A stretch of DNA of 64,000 bases, from contig NC_092698.1 of assembly GCF_964275005.1 (NCBI RefSeq), forward strand, positions 27,089,447 through 27,153,446, in the 5' to 3' direction. This document shows, piece by piece, positions 43,601-48,543 of the stretch. This DNA comes from Diadema setosum (taxonomy: Eukaryota; Echinodermata; Echinoidea; Diadematoida; Diadematidae). A program made the position numbers and the translations under genes. How positions within the stretch are numbered: position 1 is the stretch's first letter; every line of letters starts with the position of its first letter. A model generated the notes under the pieces. It did no database searches. It saw only the letters and a program-made list of their open reading frames with translations, and was not told the DNA's origin.

Positions 43601-44621
43601 GGAAGAGTTGCCTGCGATGTGCAGTGATGTTGTCTCCTGGGATGGGCTAAAAATCAGAAGCAGATATCTGCCAAACATTGGTACTGTGATTGATGAAGCA
43701 GAGAAAAAAAAAGAATAAATTGATGCAACTAATAAAAGTAACAATGGGAAATGTTTTTGATAGGACTTTGGCTATAATTGTAAAATGACTTATTTAAATT
43801 AACAGGTTTCTTGATTTTCTTTTTTTTTTAAATATTTTGAATGGACACACCCCATCTCAGAATTAGTGAACCAGTAAATAAAGGCACAACAAGGATCCAA
43901 GAGAAGATATAGAAGACGTTTATGGTATAAGGTGCTTAATTATGAATTCAATATCATTATAACCGGGAATGAAATAGAGGGGAGATGACAGAGGGAAAAA
44001 CGTTGGATTGGATTGGATTGGATTGGATTGGATTGGATTGGATTGGATTGGATTGGATTGGATTGGATTGGATTGGATTGGATTGGATTGGATTGGATTG
44101 GATTGGATTGGATTGGATTGGATTGGATTGGATTGGATTGGATTGGATTGGATTGGATTGGATTGGATTGGATTGGATTGGATTGGATTGGATTGGATTG
44201 GATTGGATTGGATTGAATTGGATATTCACCGAAAATTATTTTTCCCTCAATTTGATTTTTTTTTTTTTTTTGTGAGAAGACAACATAACTTCTTCATCTT
44301 TTTGTAAGGGAAAAAGAAAGATGATTTCATACTTCTCTGAGATACTTCCATAGCATGCCTAGTTCAGTGAATGATTCTAATATGCTAACAAAGCTGTCAT
44401 GCTGATATTTTTTTAAAGAGCAGAAAATTAAGTGAAGTCACTTCAGACAGCTGAGAAGGATTATTTTGAAGGGACTGATAGTAACAAGCATTTTCCCCCT
44501 GCTCTCTGGTGCTCCAGGTCATTCTACTAACTTTGTGGTGGCGATTCATCTGCCATCTGACAAGCCCCAGGACTACTGGATCTCCAAAGGATCTGCCCTG
44601 CTCACCCAGCTGAATGAGTAG
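596..44621 (+). CDS. DNAH6: Axonemal dynein heavy chain 6 (DNAH6), 3' three quarters, 52 constitutive exons
   Basis: Motor subunit of a single-headed inner-arm dynein: an ATP-driven AAA+ ring that moves along axonemal microtubules in cilia and sperm flagella. Exons joined at GT-AG borders give 9414 nt in one frame (about 3137 aa plus TAG at 44619-44621). Vertebrate DNAH6 has about 4150 aa, so roughly 1000 N-terminal residues lie upstream of the window; the first visible exon starts in phase 0 at 596. Seen in order: linker, four P-loops (AAA1-AAA4), coiled-coil stalk with microtubule-binding tip, AAA5, AAA6, C-terminal domain. The C-terminus ([42 protein letters not shown]) fits DNAH6 rather than DNAH7, DNAH3 or DNAH1, as I recall those sequences. 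All donors in the gene are GT. No stop or frameshift interrupts it. Exons are listed in the segment entries. Confidence 0.93.
3368..3917. mobile_element. 550-bp MITE flanked by TTAA
   Basis: Terminal inverted repeats AGGTAGGGGATACC and GGATTCCCTACCT sit between TTAA at 3364-3367 and TTAA at 3918-3921, in DNAH6 intron 5. A TTAA target and purine-starting ends fit Kolobok or piggyBac-type non-autonomous elements. There is no transposase. Confidence 0.75.
5342..7360 (+). CDS. DNAH6: DNAH6 segment 2: AAA1, the main ATPase site (exons 7-9)
   Basis: Exons 5342-5641, 6376-6529 and 7089-7360. Exon 7 carries the whole catalytic core: Walker [14 protein letters not shown] at about residue 443 of the visible protein, then [20 protein letters not shown] and Walker [12 protein letters not shown]. 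The aspartate and glutamate needed for hydrolysis are present. Exon 8 gives [20 protein letters not shown], the sensor 1 region, then [17 protein letters not shown]. Exon 9 gives [16 protein letters not shown] and [19 protein letters not shown]. In dyneins AAA1 is the site whose ATP turnover drives motility, and all its key motifs are intact here. A 383-bp MITE sits in intron 7. Confidence 0.94.
5726..6108. mobile_element. 383-bp TTAA-flanked MITE, copy 1
   Basis: Ends AGAGTGTGTACAGTTCTGG and CAGTACTTTACAGTCCCT, with TTAA at 5722-5725 and 6109-6112. A second copy of exactly the same length lies at 51230-51612 in NDUFA8. It sits in DNAH6 intron 7 and has no coding capacity. It fits a Kolobok/piggyBac-type family. 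Confidence 0.85.
6148..6260. repeat. Two-copy tandem repeat, period about 58 bp
   Basis: Both copies contain AAAGTGACTGTCAT and AGTAAGCATTACAAG with small differences, in DNAH6 intron 7. A similar loose duplication lies in intron 6 (about 4936-5030 and 5155-5250). Confidence 0.65.
7446..7536. mobile_element. 91-bp palindromic MITE
   Basis: Perfect 15-bp inverted ends TAACCCGTTGAGGAC (7446-7460) and GTCCTCAACGGGTTA (7522-7536). The left flank is TTAA and the right TTAT, with CCC at the element ends, consistent with a piggyBac-like TTAA insertion with one decayed target site. It lies in DNAH6 intron 9. Confidence 0.7.
8260..12491 (+). CDS. DNAH6: DNAH6 segment 3: AAA2 (exons 10-14)
   Basis: Exons 8260-8472, 10188-10373, 10847-11043, 11712-11895 and 12264-12491. 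Walker [12 protein letters not shown] lies at the end of exon 10, so the nucleotide fold is split by the long intron 10 (8473-10187). That intron holds two transposon insertions. Exon 11 gives [16 protein letters not shown]. Exon 12 gives [20 protein letters not shown] and [15 protein letters not shown], the AAA2 Walker B and sensor regions, then [20 protein letters not shown] across the exon 12/13 joint. Exon 14 gives [12 protein letters not shown] and [18 protein letters not shown]2 binds ATP but is thought not to turn over in most dyneins. Intron 14 contains a LINE 3' end. Confidence 0.93.
8492..8643. mobile_element. hAT-like short element, copy 1
   Basis: Starts CAGTGGCGGATC followed by a G16 run and ends GTGCCCCTG. 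The inside matches the element at 61059-61222 in reverse orientation (AAATTTTGTAAAG-type core beside CGCCTCCCCTTTA). CAGTGGCGGATC ends are common among hAT-type MITEs. It is in DNAH6 intron 10. Confidence 0.65.
9070..10081. mobile_element. 1-kb non-autonomous TIR element with CpG-rich core
   Basis: Perfect 11-bp inverted ends CAGGCCTCGAA and TTCGAGGCCTG are flanked by direct repeats TGAACA at 9064-9069 and 10082-10087. Both flanking thirds carry repeated GGGGCAC...GGCC motifs. The centre (about 9540-9850) differs: CT-rich tract, NotI-like GCGGCCGC and several CpGs. There is no transposase ORF. It lies in DNAH6 intron 10, ending about 106 bp before exon 11. The superfamily is not assigned. Confidence 0.75.
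12545..13162 (+). mobile_element. 5'-truncated CR1/L2-type LINE, 3' end with ATC tail
   Basis: In DNAH6 intron 14, positions 12562-13065 are one open frame (168 codons with stop) encoding the end of a non-LTR reverse transcriptase protein: [70 protein letters not shown] and [15 protein letters not shown]. These are hallmarks of the CR1/L2/Rex clade. The 3' UTR is about 75 nt and ends GCGCCATACAAATGCTGTTT plus (ATC)n. An internal TGCAAC expansion adds extra Cys-Asn pairs. Only about 0.6 kb of the element is present; no stop interrupts the remaining frame, which suggests a fairly young insertion. Confidence 0.85.
13575..16875 (+). CDS. DNAH6: DNAH6 segment 4: AAA3 (exons 15-20)
   Basis: Exons 13575-13796, 14249-14396, 14992-15149, 15294-15425, 15783-15954 and 16580-16875. 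Walker A GTTGVGKS straddles intron 15: the lysine codon ends exon 15 and the serine codon opens exon 16. Exons 16-17 give [15 protein letters not shown] and Walker [21 protein letters not shown]. Exon 18 gives [19 protein letters not shown], and exon 19 [19 protein letters not shown]. Exon 20 gives [19 protein letters not shown] and [23 protein letters not shown]3 is a regulatory ATP site in dyneins. Intron 16 has a tandem duplication that copies the exon 16 donor, and intron 19 has a GAT-rich microsatellite. Confidence 0.93.
14382..14660. repeat. Tandem duplication copying the exon 16 donor
   Basis: The 3' end of exon 16 plus its donor (AGAGAAAGACCATCCTAG, then GTATGGGCAAA) recurs at 14530-14560 with one change. 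In each copy a C run, CCCAATAAAACAAACAAG and CAAAGCTCAACATTCT follow. The second copy makes a complete decoy donor inside intron 16. Confidence 0.85.
16385..16485. repeat. GAT/GATGGT microsatellite
   Basis: About 100 bp of GATGAT and GATGGT units end 95 bp before exon 20 of DNAH6. A shorter related stretch is at 21735-21755. Confidence 0.9.
17160..19796 (+). CDS. DNAH6: DNAH6 segment 5: AAA4 (exons 21-24)
   Basis: Exons 17160-17239, 18027-18258, 18847-19215 and 19642-19796. Walker [15 protein letters not shown] is at about residue 1419 of the visible protein. The strong dynein signature [20 protein letters not shown] follows, then [20 protein letters not shown] (Walker B area). Exon 23 gives [20 protein letters not shown] and [18 protein letters not shown]. 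Exon 24 ([35 protein letters not shown]) begins the first stalk helix. Exon phases are consistent throughout. Intron 21 (17240-18026) shows no recognisable element. Confidence 0.94.
20503..24929 (+). CDS. DNAH6: DNAH6 segment 6: stalk coiled coil and microtubule-binding tip (exons 25-29)
   Basis: Exons 20503-20683, 21239-21474, 21942-22104, 22600-22682 and 24692-24929, about residues 1655-1955. Exons 25-26 are heptad-rich, glutamate/lysine-rich CC1 ([38 protein letters not shown]). Exons 26-28 form the small binding domain ([38 protein letters not shown], then [20 protein letters not shown]). Exon 29 is the returning helix CC2 ([38 protein letters not shown]). The long intron 28 (22683-24691) carries a foldback element and a GTCC/tandem-repeat element. 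Exon 29's acceptor has only a short pyrimidine tract. Confidence 0.92.
20711..20879. mobile_element. Possible TA-flanked mariner-type MITE
   Basis: The left end CAGTTGAACCTCGCTATAA after TA resembles the CAGTG-family MITEs in this window. The right end GGTTCCCCTGTA is an imperfect inverted match. It is in DNAH6 intron 25 and looks decayed. Confidence 0.45.
22813..23385. mobile_element. Foldback element with arms of about 140 bp
   Basis: The left arm (GAATGCAGCAACATTAGTAG, TTTTTAAAGTTTTGGTGC, GGATGAGAAGACT) recurs in reverse complement in the right arm (GCACCAAAACTTTAAAAA, CTACTGATACTGCTGCATTC). About 230 bp of unrelated sequence separates them. It is in DNAH6 intron 28 and has no ORF. Confidence 0.75.
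23399..24382. mobile_element. GTCC-microsatellite element with five internal tandem units (type A)
   Basis: Begins TTTTTGTCCCCGCCGAACG with a hairpin closed by GAGCAGGGGAC, then GTGT/GTCC microsatellite (23457-23535). Five units of 148-159 bp follow, each with GCTACTCCTTCGCCATTT and TGACCTTTGACC motifs. The end is CCGGCGGGGAC, then a small palindrome (ATTACGCACCGCGTAAT) and TTTCTAC. The layout resembles HINE/pearl-type non-autonomous elements, but that assignment is inference. Confidence 0.7.
25358..28063 (+). CDS. DNAH6: DNAH6 segment 7: AAA5 (exons 30-34)
   Basis: Exons 25358-25528, 25952-26083, 26633-26818, 27312-27484 and 27883-28063. Stretches seen in order: [80 protein letters not shown], then [20 protein letters not shown] and [23 protein letters not shown]5 lacks a canonical P-loop in dyneins, and none is visible here. 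The exon 33/34 joint encodes [20 protein letters not shown], the conserved end of the module. Splice phases close exactly. Confidence 0.93.
28600..33107 (+). CDS. DNAH6: DNAH6 segment 8: AAA6 region (exons 35-41)
   Basis: Exons 28600-28779, 29149-29255, 29972-30098, 30536-30682, 31390-31569, 31920-32204 and 32867-33107. Conserved blocks include [114 protein letters not shown] and LTSMP-like [20 protein letters not shown], followed by [20 protein letters not shown]. Exon 39 carries a proline- and acid-rich insert ([19 protein letters not shown]) where human DNAH6, as I recall it, is also variable. Intron 35 holds a perfect palindrome at 28882-28949. Confidence 0.93.
28882..28949. repeat. Perfect 68-bp palindrome, 33-bp arms, 2-nt spacer
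   Basis: Arms 28882-28914 and 28917-28949 are exact reverse complements around GT (centre TTCAGTTGAA). It lies in DNAH6 intron 35, with no target duplication or family resemblance seen. Confidence 0.95.
30684..30824. repeat. T/G low-complexity tract ending in a G run
   Basis: GTTTT-type repeats for about 125 bp, then a G14 run, starting right after the donor of DNAH6 exon 38. The phenylalanine/cysteine-rich reading frames here are artefacts. Confidence 0.9.
32220..32329. mobile_element. 110-bp TA-flanked mariner-type MITE
   Basis: Ends CAGTGAACTCCCACTATAAC and GGGGGTACACTG with TA on each side (32218-32219 and 32330-32331). It is the same family as 49941-50123 and lies in DNAH6 intron 40. 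Confidence 0.65.
33730..44621 (+). CDS. DNAH6: DNAH6 segment 9: C-terminal domain (exons 42-52)
   Basis: Exons 33730-33830, 34423-34527, 35182-35296, 35724-35845, 36256-36426, 36904-36990, 37656-37841, 38223-38283, 39035-39198, 43375-43597 and 44518-44621. Seen in order: [139 protein letters not shown] and the terminal [12 protein letters not shown]. This domain packs under the AAA ring and tunes motor output. Between exons 50 and 51 lies a 4.2-kb intron with two candidate cassette mini-exons. The stop is TAG at 44619-44621. Confidence 0.94.
35439..35595. mobile_element. 157-bp TA-flanked MITE
   Basis: Left CTCTCTAAGTGGACATTTTT and right TATTTTTGC-type arm ending CCACTTTTACAG, with TA on each side. 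Its CTGTAAA ends link it to the element at 54799-55001. It is in DNAH6 intron 44. Confidence 0.65.
37615..37646. repeat. TG microsatellite in place of the exon 48 pyrimidine tract
   Basis: About 15 TG units end 9 bp before the acceptor ACTACAG of DNAH6 exon 48 (37656). Confidence 0.9.
39907..39960 (+). CDS. DNAH6: Candidate 54-nt cassette exon of DNAH6
   Basis: A long pyrimidine-rich tract ends in TGTCAG, followed by 54 nt (18 codons, phase 0 on both sides), then the donor GTAAGC. The encoded [18 protein letters not shown] is highly charged and contains no stop. Exon 50 ends in phase 0 and exon 51 starts in phase 0, so inclusion keeps the dynein frame. The insert would fall between ADSDKE and LPDIKDG, a loop in the C-terminal domain. 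I recall no equivalent in vertebrate DNAH6. Inclusion in mRNA is inferred, not seen. Confidence 0.6.
40263..40298 (+). CDS. DNAH6: Candidate 36-nt cassette exon of DNAH6
   Basis: The acceptor is a C-rich tract ending TGTAACAG at 40262, and the donor GTAAGT at 40299 matches the consensus exactly. The 36 nt between them encode [12 protein letters not shown] in the dynein frame (phase 0 at both ends). It is acidic, complementing the basic first cassette 302 bp upstream. It could be included alone, together with the first cassette, or not at all; all combinations keep the frame. The small size means a chance match cannot be excluded. Confidence 0.52.
40299..43374 (+). other. Rest of the large penultimate-region DNAH6 intron
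   Basis: About 3 kb of AT-rich intron with poly(A) runs (41599-41620, around 42210-42225 and 42877-42900). I see no further exon with both splice sites and no element with recognisable ends. It closes with a C-rich tract and AACAG before exon 43375. Confidence 0.6.
44003..44222. repeat. Pentanucleotide array (GGATT)n, CCAAT on the reverse strand
   Basis: About 43 near-perfect units in the last DNAH6 intron, 296 bp before the terminal exon. All three forward frames and the reverse frame stay open, which explains the DWIGL and IQSNP reading frames. Confidence 0.97.
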
Positions 44622-45949
44622 CCCCAAGCAGTTGGGCAAGCAGATGATGGCTTCATTCCAAGACATCATGCAAGCAATTCGAACACAGGGGCTTCTGCCC
44701 TAAAATTCTATTTGGGAGTACCGGTAACCTACAGTACATGCGGATAACTTCACCAAGACTTAGCATTCAGTGTCACCAGCTTACTCTGTATGTCAAATGT
44801 TGGATCAAAGTCATATTCAAAGTCATGTAGTCACAAAATGTCATTAATGCAATTACAGGAAGCAACACTAAGCCTTAGTAGAGAGGTGGCTTTGTACCTC
44901 CTCAGCTGTAGACAGGCTTTGGGATTTAACAACTTATTCTCTATAATGCTGTTTGTTAAAGGGTAGTTGAAGGTACATAACTAGACTTACACCAGTGTGC
45001 AGAAAGCAACAATGAAAGAAAGCCTGTTTTCCCAAATTGTTTGAAGTGGGTATATGATCTGTGACTGTATATAAAACATAATTTGTATATTTTATTAAAG
45101 ATATGATAGTGTATATTTAAGATATGAATCACCTTGCATGATGATAAACTCTTTGTGACTGCCTATGCATTTGATGTACTGAACAGTCTTTCAAAACAGC
45201 TACTCCAGCACAAGAAAGCAAACAATAACTTTTCTTCGGCCTGTGGAATTTCCTATGCATCACATTTTAATGACTGTCTTTCACAGCTATTGAAATAATG
45301 AATTTCTTCTCCATGATCCATCTTCCAACAAACTTTCTTATTACCAGGCAGTTTGTGCCTGCAGCTTATTGTGAATAATTCCTCTGTTCTGCATTTCTTA
45401 TAGGAAATTTTCTGTTATTTCTTTGTGTACATAATCTAGTTTGTAACAAAGCCTTGATGAATGTTGTAACTTTGTATTCAAGATAAGAAGACGACACAGA
45501 TCTTACTATTATGGAGCTAACTTATTGAAATGAAACAGCTATGTAAGCAACATTTTATCGATGGCATTATGTGGAGTCCAAAGCATCGTATTCACCATTG
45601 ACATATATGCTTGTTTGGAAGATCACTTATTATTTCACATTTATATGGAAATGACTGTGTGGATTTATGTGAATCCACTTCTTAACTTTGATTTTATTGT
45701 GAGTACAGTATAAACATTAGCTGACTGCAGAAAACAATAATGTTGTCTCTGGAATGTTGACATTGATGTGTATTCTAAATACACATCACTAAATGAGGTC
45801 CATTTAGAAGAGGAAGATCACAGAAACTATCTTTGAGCAAACAGGGTGCAGTATTTTTTTTTTATTATAATTAAACAGGTCTGAAAAAGAGTGTACTTGC
45901 AGCTCGTATGTTGCAACTTTCATTGGGGGAGTGATGCATGGCAATTTTT

Positions 45950-45981
45950 ATGCCTCCGCCACGAAGTGTCGCCGGAGGCAT
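45950..45981. repeat. Solo hairpin of the type B element in the DNAH6 3' UTR
   Basis: ATGCCTCCG and CGGAGGCAT form 9-bp arms around CCACGAAGTGTCGC, preceded by TTTTT as at the start of the element at 58838. No microsatellite or units follow, so this is a terminus without a body. Confidence 0.7.
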
Positions 45982-46786
45982 TATTGTAGAATGCCTTCAG
46001 GGGTTGCTCACATGTAAATCTCATTTTGTGCATACATTTTGCAGTGTACATCTACATTCAGTAGGGTGAGTGTAATATTTGAAGTAATTTCAAATATTTG
46101 AAGTAATTGTGCTCAATGGATCAGAGGAAATACTTATGTCAGCCACAAAAAGATCTTAAAAAAACAAACAAACAAATTCTGAGACAGTCTTGCACACAAT
46201 GTATTACTGTGAAAAGTCAAGATTGTCTCTAAAGTGAGACCTTGGTAATAATAAGCTTGACCTTGTCACTCAGATATGTGTGAGGTCAAGTGATTATGAT
46301 TAAGATGGATATCTGCATACACCTTGATATATTCAGTTGTAACATTGAAAATTTTTATATGTATCAAAGATTGACTGGTATGCAGTGAGAGCTTACATGT
46401 TGTGTACAGCTTGTGTTAAACCAGCTCCAGCGGAACCAAAAAAGATGTTTTGTCAGCTTGAATAAAAATGTGGTTTGCAGTCTCAGGCTCACCAGTGGAT
46501 TTGCAAAGTCTGTGATATGTCTGTACATTAGTAGAACTGAAAGAAGAAATCATATCTACCTTTTGAATGGTTATCCTTGTCAAATATGATGATATCTCTA
46601 ATTGCTTCACAAACCTAGTTTGCTTCTGTACAATTTGTGCCTTTTCAACTGACACTGTATTTGTGTGTATAAAGATATATAATGCTCTCCGTCCAGACTT
46701 TGTGACAAAACTGTGGATTTCTGTATCAAACCACTTTCTTGTAAATAATATGTCATCTATTAAAGAAATGATTTGAAGTGTATTTC

Positions 46787-46792
46787 AATAAA
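46787..46792 (+). terminator. Poly(A) signal AATAAA, probable DNAH6 mRNA end
   Basis: Canonical hexamer 2.2 kb after the stop codon, with T/GT-rich sequence within 40 nt downstream as expected of a cleavage element. Confidence 0.5.
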
Positions 46793-46810
46793 GTCCTATT
46801 TTCATGGTCT

Positions 46811-47001
46811 GAGCAATACATTTTGATTCCATGTTTTGTTTTTTATTTATCTCAGTGAACAAATCTAGTTCTACTTTATCAAAATAAAAAGTAGTCCAGG
46901 AGTAAATTGCAAAAAGGGCCCAGTAATTCATATACCAATAGTGTATATATATATATATATTTCGCCAGGATAAAGCGTTTTAATGCCATTTTAGGTTTTA
47001 A

Positions 47002-47059
<58 letters not shown>

Positions 47060-47080
47060 TATATATATATATATATGTAT

Positions 47081-47143
<63 letters not shown>

Positions 47144-48543
47144 TATAGATATATATAATAGTATCATATAGTACGCAAGCGAAGTATGAACTGCAACAGC
47201 CGACGGTGCACAACTACATATAGGAGCTCATGTATTACAATGTGGTAGGGTTGAAATAAGTGTTGCTTTATATTGGATAGTCTGTTTCGTCCAAGTCCTC
47301 AGGAGCATATGAAGAGTTTGTTCGCAAAAACCGATAACTCCATATTTGCGATTAAAGGTCAAGGAAAATAAAGAGAATAATAAGAAAATTTTTGCTTCTT
47401 TTGACCGTAACTTCAAAAATGTACCTTCATATGTAGTGACCAATATATCATTTAAAAGGTATTATTTTGTACTTTATGACAGAGGCTGTACTTCAAAATC
47501 TTCAAAAATGGACTTATCGGTTTTTGCGAACAAACTTCATATTATGAGGACTTGGTCAAAACAGACTGTCCAGTTAAGTCACTAAAAAAGCAACACTTTC
47601 CACCCTACTATATATTGTACTATATATCTGACAATAAATATGTGTGTTTGTACATGGTGTGTGTGTGTACAAGTACCTTCTTTGAAAGGACTAGTACTGC
47701 CAGTAAATACCCACTTTGTGTGCTAAAAATATGACTTTGCATTCCAGTGGTAGGATTAAAAAAAAATAACAATAAATGGTACTACATGATCATCAAAACT
47801 ACATTTTTGCATAATTAGTATGATTATTTAATTTTAAAGTAAAATCAAAAATTGCCTCGCTGCTCGTAATGAATGTACTATTTTCATCATCAACATTATT
47901 GCCATCGTCGTTAGGTTTTGTTTGATTTTTTTTTTTTTTTCATTACTACATTCCTATTCTCATATATTTTGAATTGTCAAGCGGCTCAATGGAAACCAAA
48001 AGCCAAATATTACACATTACTACAGGCCTTGTACTTACTGAATATTTACATAGAAAGATGTGCTAGAAACAAGGTGGCAACCCTCTGCATGCCACATTAA
48101 TTTCTAGCCCGTAAGTACGTAAAAAGGTTAATTAATGAAAATACTCTCTAGTCCTAACGGTACTTGAAATACAGGAAATTGTCAGTTCCTTTCGCATTGT
48201 AGTAATCCTCACCTTTTTTTTTTTTTTCCCTCCGGCAAGCCTGCTTTCATTTTGTGCTGACATATATGCATACCAAGGAGACTTTACAATGAAAGAAAAT
48301 AAGAAGAAAATACAAGAAAAATAGCAGAAAATAAGACGAAGAGGAGAGGAGGAGGAAGAAGAAAGCAGCTTTTTTTTTTCTTTCTTTCTTTGTTTTTTTT
48401 TTTTCAGCAAACTGTATATCAGACCACACAGAGGGCAGCATTTCCAGTTAAAAAAAAAAAAAAATCGTTTTTTCGCTCGCTTGCCTTCTTTGCGATACTG
48501 ACAAGGATCGCCTTTTAGATGTGACATTCTACATTCTGTCGAT
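46811..48543. other. Intergenic region DNAH6-NDUFA8
   Basis: Contains (TA)n with (AG)n at about 46935-47150, a 358-bp MITE at 47248-47605 and purine/pyrimidine runs at 48210-48460. The last 100 bp should include the NDUFA8 promoter; no TATA box is clear. No gene is seen. Confidence 0.6.
47248..47605. mobile_element. 358-bp TA-flanked foldback MITE
   Basis: Arms of about 100 bp: GGGTTGAAATAAGTGTTGC, CCAAGTCCTCA and TTTGTTCGCAAAAACCGAT on the left, with their reverse complements on the right. TA at 47246-47247 and 47606-47607 fits a Tc1/mariner-type target. Confidence 0.8.

Larger units (their letters stand above)
44622..46810 (+). other. DNAH6: DNAH6 3' UTR with two possible poly(A) signals
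   Basis: About 2.2 kb without a long ORF follows the dynein stop. An ATTAAA lies at 45094-45099 and a canonical AATAAA at 46787-46792, followed by a T- and GT-rich stretch. The second is the likelier main end. A 32-nt hairpin related to the GTCC element family lies at 45950-45981. The exact cleavage site cannot be read from the sequence. Confidence 0.6.

Noticed and set aside
43957-44307. Long reading frames of repeated DWIGL or IQSNP
   Set aside because: Direct translation of the GGATT pentanucleotide array; no start context, splice link or conservation.
596-44621. Identity as DNAH7, DNAH3, DNAH12 or DNAH1
   Set aside because: The C-terminal signature FMDACRWDD with GEMNP and HMEP differs from the GLFLDGARWD type of those chains and agrees with DNAH6.
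46907-47213. YIYI-rich reading frames
   Set aside because: (TA)n and (AG)n microsatellite.
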